Notes: generated from the letters alone by a model not told the origin. Counted from the first letter of the stretch, positions 33,243 to 42,699 are shown. The stretch: 45,910 bases of DNA from Rubrivivax gelatinosus (GCF_016583785.1 NZ_NRRU01000038.1:1-45910), one strand, 5' to 3'. Made by a program: numbers and translations.

Positions 33243-33890
33243 TCAGCGCCGCGAGTTGCGGAACTGCGCCCAGGCGACGAGCGCGATCAGCGGCAGCGAC
33301 AGCTCGATCGTCTCCTCCAGCGAGCCGACGAGCAGCCCGACCGCCGGCGGGAAGACGATGCCGGCCTCCTCGACGAGCAGGTTCAGCGAGCGGTCGAGCA
33401 GCTTGGTGATCACCATCGTGACGATGAAGATCACGACGCTGGTGGCCACCGGGTCGCGTCGCTGCCAGAGCTGAAGCAGCGGCCGGGCCTGGCGCAGCAG
33501 CAGCGTCAGCACCGCCAGCGCCACCGCCGCGACGGCCAGGAAGGCGAAGAGCCGCGTCTGCCACGGTGCGTCGCCGAGGTAGTAGCTGACCTTGAGCACG
33601 CTCTTGCCGGTGAAGGCCTTGTGCCAGTCCATCTCGCGCGCGCCGAAGCCCGCGAACAGCACGGCCAGCGCCAGCCGCGTCGGCGCCTGGATGCGCGGCG
33701 ACAGCAGGAAGACGAGGGCGCAGACGAAGTAGAGCGCGGCGTTCGTGCCTTCGATCGGGCCGTTCTCGGCCTTCAGCCAGCGCAGGGTTTCAGGGCTCAG
33801 CAGCAGCCAGAACAGCGTGGCAGCGATCGCGGCCGCGATCGGCCACCAGACGGCGAGCCAGCGGCCGCCGCGGGGAGTCGGTTGGAACAT
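33243..33890 (-). CDS. Integral membrane protein of unknown function
   Basis: A 215-residue protein (ATG 33890) with about six hydrophobic helices: WLAVWWPIAAAIAATLFWLLL, NAALYFVCALVFLLS, LALAVLFAGFGA, LFAFLAVAAVALAVLTLLL, SVVIFIVTMVITKLLD and a C-terminal pair around LIALVAWAQF. Conserved-looking polar residues (REMDWHKAFTGKS, KLLDRSLN, EETIEL) lie between helices and could form an active or binding site. I do not recognise the family. The TAGACT-plus-GGGTTTGCCC element sits just before its start codon. Confidence 0.75.
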   Translation of the reverse strand: MFQPTPRGGRWLAVWWPIAAAIAATLFWLLLSPETLRWLKAENGPIEGTNAALYFVCALVFLLSPRIQAPTRLALAVLFAGFGAREMDWHKAFTGKSVLKVSYYLGDAPWQTRLFAFLAVAAVALAVLTLLLRQARPLLQLWQRRDPVATSVVIFIVTMVITKLLDRSLNLLVEEAGIVFPPAVGLLVGSLEETIELSLPLIALVAWAQFRNSRR

Positions 33891-33904
33891 GTCGGGAATC
33901 TGAC

Positions 33905-33933
33905 GGGCAAACCCCCAAGTCTAGGGGTTTGCC
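33905..33933 (-). promoter_or_regulatory. GGGTTTRCCC element and 10-bp hairpin, copy 1
   Basis: GGCAAACCCC (33906-33915) and GGGGTTTGCC (33924-33933) form a perfect 10-bp inverted repeat with an 8-nt loop. On the minus strand it reads TAGACTTGGGGGTTTGCCC directly before the membrane-protein start (33890). It may be a terminator for the chemoreceptor ending at 33969, but it lacks a T-run. The TAGACT and GGGTTTRCCC parts recur in the promoter region of the small membrane protein at 42563. Confidence 0.5.
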
Positions 33934-33968
33934 ATCGGTGATGCCCCGCGCCGCCGGGTCTGCCCCGC

Positions 33969-35522
33969 TCAGGACCCGCTGAGCTGGAAGCGGCCGGCGA
34001 TCTCGACCAGCTTGGCGGCCTGCTGGCGCAGGCTGTCGGTGGCCGCGGCGTTCTCCTCGACGAGGGCCGAGTTTTCCTGCGTCGCGCGGTCGAGGTCGGT
34101 GACGGCGTCGTTGACCTGGCCTATGCCCTGGGTCTGCTCGGCGCTGGCAGCGCTGATCTGGGTCATCAGCCGGGCGACGTTCTGGAACTCGGCGAGAACC
34201 TCCTGCATCGTGCTGCCGGCTTCGCCGACGAAACGCACGCCGGAGTCGACGGTCTCGACGCTGGCGCCGATCAGCGACTTGATCTCGCGCGCCGCCTGGG
34301 TGCAGCGCTGCGCGAGGTTGCGCACCTCGCCGGCGACGACCGCGAAACCGCGGCCCTGTTCGCCGGCGCGTGCCGCCTCGACCGCGGCGTTCAAGGCCAG
34401 GATGTTGGTCTGGAAGGCGATGCCGTCGATGGTGCCGATGATGTCGGCGATGCGGCGCGAGCTGGCCGCCACTTCCTCCATCGTGCGCACCGCACGCGTG
34501 ATCGCTTCGCCGCCGCGGCCGGCGGTGCCGCCGGCACTGGCGGCGGCGTCGCTGGCCTGGCGTGCGGTGGCGGCGTTCTGGGCAACGGTGCCGGCGAGCT
34601 GCTCCATCGACGCGGCGGTCTGCTGCAGGCTGCTGGCCTGCGACTCGGTGCGCCGGCTCAGGTCGGCGGTGCCGCCGGCGATCTCGCCGGAACCGGCGGC
34701 GATGCTTTCGCAGCCGGCTCGCACGTGGCCGACCAGGTCGGCGAGGTTGTCGTTCATGCGCTGCAGCGCCGTCAGCAACTGCCCGGTCTCGTCGTCGCGC
34801 TGCACCGTGATGCGGGTGCTCAGGTTGCCGGCGGCGACGGTTTCGGCAAAACGCACCGCTTCGCGGATCGGCTGCACGACCGAGCGGCCGACGGCCCAGG
34901 CGACGACGGCGCCGATCAGCGCGGACAGGCCGCCCAGACCCAGCATCAGCCAGCCGTCACGCGCCGTCTGCTGGCGCACCTCCTGCGCAGCGTGGTGCAT
35001 CTGGTCGCGCTGGTAGTCGACGAGCGCTTCGATCGCCTGGAAGTAGTTCTCCTGGCGCGTCGTCAGTTCACCCTGCATCAGCTTGCGCGCTTCGTCGGAG
35101 CGGCCGTCGGCGTCGAGGTCGCCGACTTCGTTGAGGGTGTGCATATAGGGTTCACGCGCGGCCTTCAGCGCGAGCAGCAGCTTCTTGGCGGCGTCGCCCT
35201 GGATCGTGGCTTCCAGCGCCGCCAACGTGTCCTTGTTCTGCTGCGCCATGCCGGCGATCCGGTCCATTTCGGCGCGCGCGGCCGCCGGGTCGCTGCGCAG
35301 CATCGCGTCGCGCAGCGCCTGCGCGCCCCGCAGCGCGTTGTGCTTGAGCACGTTCAGGTGTTCCACCTTGACCATCCGGTCGTCGACGATCCTGCTCAGC
35401 TGCTCGTTGGCGGCGTTGAGCTCGAAGCGTGAAAACAGGGCCATGCCGACGGCCAGCAGGCCGACGACGGCAAAGCCGGCGGCCAGACGGCTGCCGATCG
35501 ACAGCCCCTTGATGGATCGCAT
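33969..35522 (-). CDS. Methyl-accepting chemotaxis protein 1
   Basis: A 517-residue receptor starting MRSIKGLSIGSRLAAGF (ATG 35522). Helix 1 (about 9-29), a four-helix-bundle 4HB_MCP ligand domain (about 30-185), helix 2 (about 190-210), HAMP (about 211-263) and a cytoplasmic MCP signalling domain with the tip GIAFQTNILALNAAVEAARAGEQGRGFAVVAGEVRNLAQR (codons within 34300-34430). Coupled to CheA/CheW in the polar array; no che gene is nearby. It ends FQLSGS, without the CheR/CheB NWETF tether. The transducer half is almost identical in DNA to receptor 2; the ligand domain is divergent. Confidence 0.95.
   Translation of the reverse strand: MRSIKGLSIGSRLAAGFAVVGLLAVGMALFSRFELNAANEQLSRIVDDRMVKVEHLNVLKHNALRGAQALRDAMLRSDPAAARAEMDRIAGMAQQNKDTLAALEATIQGDAAKKLLLALKAAREPYMHTLNEVGDLDADGRSDEARKLMQGELTTRQENYFQAIEALVDYQRDQMHHAAQEVRQQTARDGWLMLGLGGLSALIGAVVAWAVGRSVVQPIREAVRFAETVAAGNLSTRITVQRDDETGQLLTALQRMNDNLADLVGHVRAGCESIAAGSGEIAGGTADLSRRTESQASSLQQTAASMEQLAGTVAQNAATARQASDAAASAGGTAGRGGEAITRAVRTMEEVAASSRRIADIIGTIDGIAFQTNILALNAAVEAARAGEQGRGFAVVAGEVRNLAQRCTQAAREIKSLIGASVETVDSGVRFVGEAGSTMQEVLAEFQNVARLMTQISAASAEQTQGIGQVNDAVTDLDRATQENSALVEENAAATDSLRQQAAKLVEIAGRFQLSGS
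33979..34740. repeat. Direct repeat of chemoreceptor transducer DNA, copy 1
   Basis: About 760 bp encoding the C-terminal signalling half of receptor 1 is near-identical, base for base, with 35709-36470 at a constant offset of 1730 bp. The similarity falls off sharply at the HAMP boundary. Confidence 0.9.
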
Positions 35523-35610
35523 TTTTCTCTCCCACCGCCCCATGCGGCGCCACCTCGCTTCGACCGGGAAACAACCAAATTGAACCAAACAATCAAAGCA
35601 AGGTTGAGCC

Positions 35611-35640
35611 TTGTCAGACAACCAAGGGCAAACCCTTGGT
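35611..35640 (-). promoter_or_regulatory. GGGTTTRCCC element with nested palindromes, copy 2
   Basis: ACCAAGGG (35621-35628) pairs with CCCTTGGT (35633-35640) over a 4-nt loop, and TTGTC-A-GACAA (35611-35621) is a perfect 11-bp palindrome touching it. The minus strand reads GGGTTTGCCCTTGGT, sharing 14 of 15 bases with the element at 42587-42601. It is 89 bp upstream of receptor 1 and may also end receptor 2 transcripts, though no T-run follows. Confidence 0.5.
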
Positions 35641-35698
35641 CGTGGGCATAGTTCACGCTCCCCGACTCAGGTCCTGGCGTTCCCGGCCGCGGCGCGGC

Positions 35699-37252
35699 TC
35701 AGGCGTGGGCGAGCTGGAAGCGGCCGGCGATCTCGACCAGCTTGGCGGCCTGCTGGCGCAGGCTGTCGGTGGCCGCGGCGTTCTCTTCGACGAGTGCGGA
35801 GTTTTCCTGCGTCGCGCGGTCGAGGTCGGTGACGGCGTCGTTGACCTGGCCTATGCCCTGGGTCTGCTCGGCGCTGGCGGCGCTGATCTGGGTCATCAGG
35901 CGGGCGACGTTCTGCACCTCCTCGACGACTTGCCGCATCGTGCTGCCGGCCTCGCCGACGAAACGCACGCCGGCGTCGACGGTCTCGGTGCTGGCGCCGA
36001 TCAGTGCCTTGATCTCGCGCGCCGCCTGGGTGCAGCGCTGGGCGAGGTTGCGCACCTCGCCGGCGACGACCGCGAAACCGCGGCCCTGTTCGCCGGCGCG
36101 GGCCGCTTCGACCGCGGCGTTCAAGGCCAGGATGTTGGTCTGGAAGGCGATGCCGTCGATGGTGCCGATGATGTCGGCGATGCGGCGCGAACTGGCCGCC
36201 ACCTCTTCCATCGTGCTGACCGCACGGGCGACCGCAGCGCCGCCACGGCTGGCCGTGGCGCCGGCGGTGGCGGCGGCGTCGCTGGCCTGGCGTGCGGTGG
36301 CGGCGTTCTGGGCGACGGTGCCGGCGAGCTGCTCCATCGAGGCCGCGGTCTGCTCCAGGCTGCTGGCCTGCGACTCGGTGCGCCGGCTCAGGTCGGCGGT
36401 GCCGCCGGCGATCTCGCCGGAACCGGCGGCGATGCTCTCGCAACCGGCGCGCACGTGGCCGACCAGGTCGGACAGGTTGGCATTCATGCGCTTGAGGGCC
36501 GTCATCAGCTGCGCGGTCTCGTCGCGGCCGTCGACGACGATGTTCGAGCTGAGGTCACCCTCGGCGACGGTCTCGGCGATCTTGACCGCGGCCTGCAGCG
36601 GCCGCACGACCGACCGTCCCACGGTCCAGGCGATCAGCCCGCCCAGCGCCGCGGCGAGCGCGGCCAGCGCGAACATCAGCGTGCTGCTGCGGTCGGCACT
36701 GGCACGCACCTCCTGCGCACCGTCGGTCATCAGCCCGCGCTGGAAGGCCACGAGTGCCTCGATGGCGTCGAAATAACGCTGCTGCTGCGGCGTCAGCGTG
36801 CGCATCAGCAGGTCGCGCGCTTCGTCGTCGCGGTTTGCCAGGCCAAGCGCGAGCACCTGCTTCATCGACTCCAGATAGGGCGCGCGGGCCGCGCCCAGCT
36901 CGGCCAGCAGCTCGCGGCCGCGGCCGATCTGGATCGTGCCGTCCAGGGCCTGCATCAGCTCCGCGTTGTTCAAGGACATGCCGTCGATGCGGGCCTTTTC
37001 GGCCGCGGCAGCCTGCAGGTCGTCGAGCAGCACGGCGTTGCGCACCGCCTGGGCGCCCAGCTGCGCGTTGTCTTTCAGTTTCAGCAGTTGCTGCACCTTG
37101 ACCATGCGGTCATTGACGACCAGCGTCAGTTCGCTGCTGGCATGGTTGAGCTGAGCGCGCGAGAACAGCGCCATGCCGACGGCAAGCAGCACGACGGCCG
37201 CGAATCCGGCCGCCAGGCGGGCCCCGATGGACAGTCTCTGAAACAAGGACAT
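35699..37252 (-). CDS. Methyl-accepting chemotaxis protein 2
   Basis: A 517-residue receptor starting MSLFQRLSIGARLAAGF (ATG 37252), with the same architecture and exactly the same length as its downstream neighbour: helix 1, 4HB ligand domain, helix 2, HAMP, MCP signalling domain ending FQLAHA without NWETF. The periplasmic half (SRAQLNHASSELTLVVNDRMVKV and on) differs clearly from receptor 1, so ligands may differ. A sigma-28-like promoter lies 42 bp before the start, which fits control with the flagellar regulon. Tandem duplication is the simplest origin. Confidence 0.95.
   Translation of the reverse strand: MSLFQRLSIGARLAAGFAAVVLLAVGMALFSRAQLNHASSELTLVVNDRMVKVQQLLKLKDNAQLGAQAVRNAVLLDDLQAAAAEKARIDGMSLNNAELMQALDGTIQIGRGRELLAELGAARAPYLESMKQVLALGLANRDDEARDLLMRTLTPQQQRYFDAIEALVAFQRGLMTDGAQEVRASADRSSTLMFALAALAAALGGLIAWTVGRSVVRPLQAAVKIAETVAEGDLSSNIVVDGRDETAQLMTALKRMNANLSDLVGHVRAGCESIAAGSGEIAGGTADLSRRTESQASSLEQTAASMEQLAGTVAQNAATARQASDAAATAGATASRGGAAVARAVSTMEEVAASSRRIADIIGTIDGIAFQTNILALNAAVEAARAGEQGRGFAVVAGEVRNLAQRCTQAAREIKALIGASTETVDAGVRFVGEAGSTMRQVVEEVQNVARLMTQISAASAEQTQGIGQVNDAVTDLDRATQENSALVEENAAATDSLRQQAAKLVEIAGRFQLAHA
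35709..36470. repeat. Direct repeat of chemoreceptor transducer DNA, copy 2
   Basis: Partner of 33979-34740. Such long near-identical direct repeats can recombine to delete one gene or create a hybrid receptor. Confidence 0.9.
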
Positions 37253-37293
37253 GACAAGCCTCTGCTGGCCACGGTATGCGGCCTCCCTGCCAG

Positions 37294-37320
37294 CTATCGG
37301 GAGCGGTCTGCCCGAATTGA
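37294..37320 (-). promoter_or_regulatory. Sigma-28 (FliA)-like promoter of receptor 2
   Basis: Read on the minus strand: TCAA (37320-37317), 15 bp, CCCGATAG (37301-37294). The FliA consensus is TAAA-N15-GCCGATAA, so three of four and six of eight bases match at exact spacing. It gives a leader of about 35 nt before ATG 37252. The surrounding 37312-37355 is strikingly AT-rich for this genome. Confidence 0.45.
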
Positions 37321-37415
37321 TAAAAACAGTGTGTTCAAAATTGTTTGAGATCAAGCTGCTTCCCCGGGCGCAGGGCGTGCGGCCGGAGTTCACGATTCGC
37401 TTACGCTAGCGGCCG

Positions 37416-37982
37416 ATGAACACCTCGCTACAACTGCTGCTGACGCGCCATTCGCTGGGCGCCAAACACCTGGTCGATCCCGCACCGGACGACGCCGCGC
37501 TGAACCAGATGGCCGAGGCCGCGCTGCACGCGCCCGACCATGGCGAACTCGTGCCCTACCGCTTCGTCGTCGTGCGTGGCGCGGCGCGTGAACGGCTGGC
37601 CGCCGCCTTCACCGCCGCCGCGCTGCGTGCCGGCAAGGACGAAGCCGGTGCCGCACTCGACGCCGAGCGGGCTGCACGACCGCCGGTCACGGTGGCGCTG
37701 CTCGCGCGCCTGGACCTGGGGCATCCGCAGGTGCCGGCGCACGAACAGTGGATCGCCGTCGGCGCGGCGCTGGCCAACTACCTGAACGCGGCGCACGCGC
37801 TCGGGTTCGCCGGCAAGATGCTCTCGGGCGCCAAGGTGCGCGACGCCGGGCTGCAGGCGGCGTTCTGCGGGCCCGGCGAGACCCTGGTCGGCTGGGTCGT
37901 GCTCGGCACCCCGGCGCGGCCCCCCTCGACCCGCGCGGCCAAGGCCGCCGCCCGCGACATCTGGCAGGACTGGACCGAATGA
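37416..37982 (+). CDS. Nitroreductase family protein (YdjA-like)
   Basis: A 188-residue protein starting [53 protein letters not shown] (positions 37416-37574). This is the FMN-dependent nitroreductase fold in its YdjA-like short form: RHS near the start, APDHGxLxPYRF, and a C-terminal GWVVLGTP. Such proteins reduce nitro compounds or quinones with NAD(P)H, but the natural substrate is unknown. Its stop overlaps the threonine aldolase start as ATGA, so the two are translationally coupled. Confidence 0.87.
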   Translation: MNTSLQLLLTRHSLGAKHLVDPAPDDAALNQMAEAALHAPDHGELVPYRFVVVRGAARERLAAAFTAAALRAGKDEAGAALDAERAARPPVTVALLARLDLGHPQVPAHEQWIAVGAALANYLNAAHALGFAGKMLSGAKVRDAGLQAAFCGPGETLVGWVVLGTPARPPSTRAAKAAARDIWQDWTE

Positions 37983-39013
37983 ACCCGATCGACCTGCGTT
38001 CCGACACCGTCACCCGGCCGACGCCGGCGATGCGCGCCGCGATGGCCGCCGCCGAGGTCGGCGACGACCAGTACGGCGAGGACCCCACGACAAATGCGCT
38101 GCAGCGCCGCTGCGCCGAGCTGCTGGGCAAGGAAGCGGCGATCTGGCTGCCTTCGGGCACGATGGCCAACCAGGTCGCGCTGCGCGTGCTGACGCGCCCG
38201 GGCGACGAGGTCGTCGCGGCGCGCGAATGCCACGCCGCCTGGCACGAGACCGGCGGTTCGGCGGCGAACGCCGGCGTGCAGATCGTCGAAGTCGGCCGCG
38301 GCGGTGTCTTCGACGTCGACGAGCTCGAAGCCGCGATCAAGCCGCGCGGCCTGCCGGTGTTCCCGCCGACGACGCTGGTGCAGATCGAGAACACGCACAA
38401 CCGTGCCGGCGGCGTGGTCGTGCCGCAGGCGATGGTCGAGCGCGTCTGCACGCGGGCGCGCGAGCTGGGCCTGGCGAGCTATCTGGACGGCGCGCGGCTG
38501 TGGAACGCCGCCATCGCCAGCGGCCGGCCGGAAGCCGAACTCGCGGCGCCGTTCGATCTGGTCGGCGTCTCGTTCTCGAAGGGGCTGGGCGCGCCCGGCG
38601 GCTCGCTGCTGGCCGGGCCGCGTGCGCTGATCACCGCCTGCGACCGCCACCGCCGCATGCTCGGCGGCGCGATGCGCCAGAACGGCATCTTCGCCGCCGC
38701 GGCGCTGCATGCGCTCGACCAGCACCGCGAGCGCCTGGCCGAGGACCACCGCAACGCCCGCGTGCTGGCCGAGGCGCTGGCCGGCTGCCCGGGCGTCGAG
38801 CTCGACCTGGCGACGGTGCAGACCAACATCGTCGTCTTCCGCCTGGCGCCCGGAGCCCCGGACGCCGCGAGCCTGGTCGCCCGCGCGCGCGAACGCGGCG
38901 TGCTGCTGGTCGCCTTCGCCGCGCGCACCGTGCGCGCCGTGACCCATCTCGACGTCGACGCCGCACAGACTGCACGCGCCGCCACCGTGCTGGGCGAGCT
39001 GCTGGCGCGGTGA
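37979..39013 (+). CDS. ltaE: Low-specificity L-threonine aldolase
   Basis: A 344-residue fold-type I PLP enzyme starting [19 protein letters not shown]. It has the family hallmarks [58 protein letters not shown] and the PLP lysine K201 in [13 protein letters not shown]. It cleaves L-threonine or L-allo-threonine to glycine and acetaldehyde. ATG 37979 overlaps the nitroreductase stop. The family includes some beta-eliminating and serine-forming enzymes, so the exact substrate is not certain. Confidence 0.92.
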   Translation: MNPIDLRSDTVTRPTPAMRAAMAAAEVGDDQYGEDPTTNALQRRCAELLGKEAAIWLPSGTMANQVALRVLTRPGDEVVAARECHAAWHETGGSAANAGVQIVEVGRGGVFDVDELEAAIKPRGLPVFPPTTLVQIENTHNRAGGVVVPQAMVERVCTRARELGLASYLDGARLWNAAIASGRPEAELAAPFDLVGVSFSKGLGAPGGSLLAGPRALITACDRHRRMLGGAMRQNGIFAAAALHALDQHRERLAEDHRNARVLAEALAGCPGVELDLATVQTNIVVFRLAPGAPDAASLVARARERGVLLVAFAARTVRAVTHLDVDAAQTARAATVLGELLAR

Positions 39014-39159
39014 CCGGACGCGACACGAGCGCAAGCAAACGCAAGAGTGGGGGTGGGCGGGAAACGCCGGCTTCACGCCGGCCTCCCGGGGCCGAACATG
39101 CCGGGGCGCCGTGCTGTGCGCCCGGCGTCGGGCCGGTTGTCCGGTCCGAAACATGTCAC

Positions 39160-39175
39160 CGCCCGTCATCGGGCG
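39160..39175 (+). other. Short hairpin before the secreted subtilase
   Basis: CGCCCG (39160-39165) and CGGGCG (39170-39175) pair over a TCAT loop, 3 nt before the ribosome-binding site GGGAGG (39179-39184). It could affect translation initiation of the subtilase. The rest of the 178-bp gap (39014-39191) shows no gene. Confidence 0.3.
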
Positions 39176-39191
39176 CCCGGGAGGCTAATCG

Positions 39192-40985
39192 ATGATTCCA
39201 ATCGTTTCGCGGGCCGGTCGGCTCGCCGCCATCGCTGCGGCCGTGGCCGCCGTCTTCAGTCAGCACGCCGTCGCCGGCGGTGCCGATCTCGCCGTGCTCG
39301 ACGCCCAGGCGCTCGAGCAGCGCGCGCAGTGGACCGACCAGCTGATCGTCAAGTACCGCAAGGGCACGGCCGGTTTCTCGCTCGGCGACGCGCAGACCCT
39401 GGCCAAAGCGCAGGCCGTCGTCAACCGCGCCGGGTTGCAGATGCGGCTGCTGCGCCGTGACGCGCGCCAGGCGGCGGTGATGAAGCTGGACCAGCGCGTG
39501 ACGCTGGCGCGGTTGCGCGAAGTCGCCGCCGCCGTGGCTGCGGCCGATGCGGACATCGAGTACGTCGAACCCGACCGGCTGCTGCAGCCGATGGCGACGC
39601 CCAACGACTCGCGCTACGCCGACCAGTGGCACTACTACGAAGCCACCGCCGGGCTGGACCTGCCCGCCGCCTGGGACAGCAGCACCGGCAGCGGCGTCGT
39701 CGTCGCGGTGCTGGACACCGGCTACCGGCCGCACGCCGACCTGGCGGCCAACATCGTCGGCGGCTACGACATGATCAAGGACACCGCCGTCTCCAACGAC
39801 GGCGACGCGCGTGATGCCGACGCGAAGGACCCGGGCGACTGGGTCGCGGCCGGCGAATGCGGCACCGGCACCTCGGCGTCCAGCAGTTCCTGGCACGGCA
39901 CCCACGTCGCCGGCACGATCGCGGCGCTGACGAACAACGCCAGCGGGGTCGCCGGAGTCGCCTACGGCGCCAGGATCCTGCCGGTGCGCGTGCTGGGCAA
40001 ATGCGGCGGCTACACCAGCGACATCGCCGACGGCATCACCTGGGCCACCGGCGGCAGCGTCAGCGGCCTGCCGACGAACGCCTATCCGGCCAAGGTGGTG
40101 AGCCTGTCGCTGGGCGGCAGCGGCAGCTGCGACACGACGACGCAGACGGCGATCAACGGCGCGCGCAGCCGCGGTGCCGTTGTCGTCGTCGCCGCCGGCA
40201 ACAGCAACGCCAACGCCGCGAACTACTCGCCGGCGAGCTGCTCGGGCGTGATCGCCGTGGCTGCGGTCAACCGCAGCGGCGGCCGCGCCTACTACTCCAA
40301 CTACGGCAGCGTCGTCGACGTTGCCGCGCCCGGCGGCGACATGCGCAGCGCCAGCGCCGACGGCATCCTGTCGACGCTCAACAGCGGCAGCACGACGCCG
40401 GGCGCCGACAGCTACGCCTACTACCAGGGCACCTCGATGGCGACGCCGCACGTCTCGGGCGCGGTGGCGCTGATGCTGGCGCGCAATGCGGCGCTGACGC
40501 CGGATCAGGTCGAAAGCCTGCTCAAGAGCTCGGCCCGCGCCTTCCCGGCGACCTGCTCGCAGTGCGGCACGGGCATCGTCGACGCCGCCGCGGCGGTGGC
40601 GGCGGCCGTCGGTGGCGGCACCGGGGGCACGCCGACGCCGGTGGCCGAGGTCGAGAGCAACAACACGCGCTCGACGGCGCAGTCGGTGACGGCGAACCCG
40701 GCGCAGGTCAGCGGCAGCATCTCGTCGAGCAGCGACACCGACTACTACAAGGTGACGCTGGCCGTCGGCAAGACGCTGAGCGCGACGCTGACGCCGCCGT
40801 CGGCGGCCGACTTCGACCTCTATCTGTACAGCAGCAGCGGCAGCACGCTGGCGAGCAGCACGCTGGGTACCGGCCAGGTCGACGCGCTGAGCTACGCCAA
40901 CACCGGCAGCAGCGCGCTGACGCTGTACGTGCGCGTGCTGCGCTACAGCAGCACCGGCAGCTACACGCTGGGCCTGTCGCAGTGA
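39192..40985 (+). CDS. Secreted subtilisin-like serine protease (S8) with PPC domain
   Basis: A 597-residue preproenzyme: signal peptide (1-28, ending AVA), propeptide (about 30-130, inhibitor I9-like, LIVKYRKG to IEYVEPDRLLQ), then the S8 catalytic domain with D175 (VAVLDTGY), H235 (SWHGTHVAGT), Asn region AAGNSN and S415 (GTSMATPHVSG). A Gly/Thr/Pro linker (about 475-485) leads to a C-terminal pre-peptidase (PPC) beta-sandwich of about 100 residues beginning VESNNTRSTAQ. Paired cysteines (e.g. CSQC) fit an extracellular enzyme, probably exported by Sec and type II secretion and self-processed. GGGAGG precedes the ATG. Confidence 0.94.
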   Translation: MIPIVSRAGRLAAIAAAVAAVFSQHAVAGGADLAVLDAQALEQRAQWTDQLIVKYRKGTAGFSLGDAQTLAKAQAVVNRAGLQMRLLRRDARQAAVMKLDQRVTLARLREVAAAVAAADADIEYVEPDRLLQPMATPNDSRYADQWHYYEATAGLDLPAAWDSSTGSGVVVAVLDTGYRPHADLAANIVGGYDMIKDTAVSNDGDARDADAKDPGDWVAAGECGTGTSASSSSWHGTHVAGTIAALTNNASGVAGVAYGARILPVRVLGKCGGYTSDIADGITWATGGSVSGLPTNAYPAKVVSLSLGGSGSCDTTTQTAINGARSRGAVVVVAAGNSNANAANYSPASCSGVIAVAAVNRSGGRAYYSNYGSVVDVAAPGGDMRSASADGILSTLNSGSTTPGADSYAYYQGTSMATPHVSGAVALMLARNAALTPDQVESLLKSSARAFPATCSQCGTGIVDAAAAVAAAVGGGTGGTPTPVAEVESNNTRSTAQSVTANPAQVSGSISSSSDTDYYKVTLAVGKTLSATLTPPSAADFDLYLYSSSGSTLASSTLGTGQVDALSYANTGSSALTLYVRVLRYSSTGSYTLGLSQ

Positions 40986-40991
40986 GAAGGG

Positions 40992-41042
40992 GCCCGGCCG
41001 CGTGCCGGGCGCGAAGACGGGCCGCCGTGGCGGCCCGTCTTC
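40992..41042. terminator. Tandem hairpins forming a bidirectional terminator
   Basis: GCCCGGC (40992-40998) pairs with GCCGGGC (41004-41010). Next, GAAGACGGGCCGCC (41013-41026) pairs perfectly over 14 bp with GGCGGCCCGTCTTC (41029-41042). They fill the gap between the convergent subtilase and Mpo1-like genes. T-runs are minimal on both strands, but the stem strength makes a bidirectional terminator likely. Confidence 0.65.
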
Positions 41043-41044
41043 GT

Positions 41045-41587
41045 TCAGGTGGCCGGATGCGCCAGATCGCGCACGATGGTCGGGCCGACGCGGTGTTCGA
41101 TGCGTTCGACCAGCGTCTTGAACCAGCCGGCCATCGCCAGCAGTTCCATCACGACGAACATCGGGCCGACGAGCAGGCCGACCAGGTCGTCGGCGAATGC
41201 CGGCTTGCGGCCTTCGTAGTAGTGGCCCAGGAACTGGATGGTCCAGCCGACGGCGAAGCAGCCGGCGCCGAGCGCCAGCCAGGCGAGCCGGCCGGTCTCG
41301 GCCAGCGGCTGCGCCAGCGCCACCAGTGCGGCCACCGCCAGCGACACCGCCAACCCGAGCGCGAACTCGCCGCGGGTCAGGTACCAGAGCGCTGCCGGCA
41401 CGAACAACAACCACGCCGGCGACAGGCTCAGGCCGCCGAACTCGAACACCGGCCGCGACAGCAGCACGCCGATCGAGAACACGATCAGCGGCACGCCGAC
41501 GAAGTGGGTGAGGATGTTGCGTTCGTCCCGGTGGTAGCGGGCGTACTGGGCCAGCAGGTCGATCGCGGGGCGGAACGGGCTCGGCAT
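41045..41587 (-). CDS. Mpo1-like (DUF962) membrane protein
   Basis: A 180-residue protein starting MPSPFRPAIDLLAQYARYH (ATG 41587, AAGGAGAA upstream). It matches DUF962/Mpo1: YARYHRDERNILTHFVGVPLIVF with the HxxxxNxxxH metal-ligand pattern, and WTIQFLGHYYEGRKPAFADDLVGLLVGPMFV near the C-terminus (41148-41240). Four or five membrane helices are predicted. Yeast Mpo1 is an Fe(II) dioxygenase that shortens 2-hydroxy fatty acids; bacterial members may act on similar lipids. Its promoter region is shared with divergent dcd, 139 bp away. Confidence 0.88.
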   Translation of the reverse strand: MPSPFRPAIDLLAQYARYHRDERNILTHFVGVPLIVFSIGVLLSRPVFEFGGLSLSPAWLLFVPAALWYLTRGEFALGLAVSLAVAALVALAQPLAETGRLAWLALGAGCFAVGWTIQFLGHYYEGRKPAFADDLVGLLVGPMFVVMELLAMAGWFKTLVERIEHRVGPTIVRDLAHPAT

Positions 41588-41726
41588 CGGCGCTTCTCCT
41601 TCGCGAAAGATGTTAACGATCTGATCGGCCGCGTGCCGCCCGGCTTGAGTTGACCCACGTGCCGGAGGCGGCATTTCCCGCACAATCGCGCCTTTTCGAC
41701 GCGGCCGGGCCGTCCAGAGGACAGAA

Positions 41727-42296
<570 letters not shown>

Positions 42297-42563
42297 TCAG
42301 CCCAGCGCCGGCAGCCAGTCGCAGCGCAGCCGGCCGCTGACGTGCAGGCGCTCGCGCAGCCGCACGTAGAGCGAGGGCGCGAAGAACGCCGGCACGCACA
42401 GCGCCAGCATCCAGCTCCAGTGCAGCATCAGCGCCGGTGCGACGCCCATCCAGCCCAGCACCCACAGCGTCAGCATCATGTCCCAGGCGTGGTATTCGAG
42501 CGGCGCCTCGCGGCGGTGCTCGACTTGCCAGCGCTTGATGCGCGACATCTGACTCACGTTCAT
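42297..42563 (-). CDS. Small two-helix membrane protein, unknown function
   Basis: An 88-residue protein (ATG 42563, GGAG 6 nt upstream). A basic N-terminus (MNVSQMSRIKRWQVEHRREAP) leads to two membrane helices (about 30-48, MLTLWVLGWMGVAPALML, and 50-68, WMLALCVPAFFAPSLYVRL) and a short cytoplasmic tail. I do not recognise a characterised family. The TAGACT/GGGTTTACCC element lies 29-50 bp upstream, shared with the membrane protein at 33890, which suggests co-regulation. Confidence 0.75.
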   Translation of the reverse strand: MNVSQMSRIKRWQVEHRREAPLEYHAWDMMLTLWVLGWMGVAPALMLHWSWMLALCVPAFFAPSLYVRLRERLHVSGRLRCDWLPALG

Positions 42564-42586
42564 GGGGCGCTCCGGCGCTGGGGTTG

Positions 42587-42608
42587 ACCAAGGGTAAACC
42601 CCAGTCTA
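42587..42608 (-). promoter_or_regulatory. GGGTTTRCCC element, copy 3
   Basis: The minus strand reads TAGACTGGGGTTTACCCTTGG upstream of the small membrane protein. TAGACT could serve as a -10 hexamer. The GGGTTTRCCC core is shared with 33905 and 35626; the 3' flank CTTGGT is shared with 35621. The rest of the 136-bp gap (42564-42699) shows no gene. Confidence 0.5.
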
Positions 42609-42699
42609 CGACATCGACCTGGGCCCGATCGCCGGGACAGGACGTCAAGAGCGTGGCAAATGCAACGCCCAAGCGCCAGACCACGAATCGGAACGCCAC

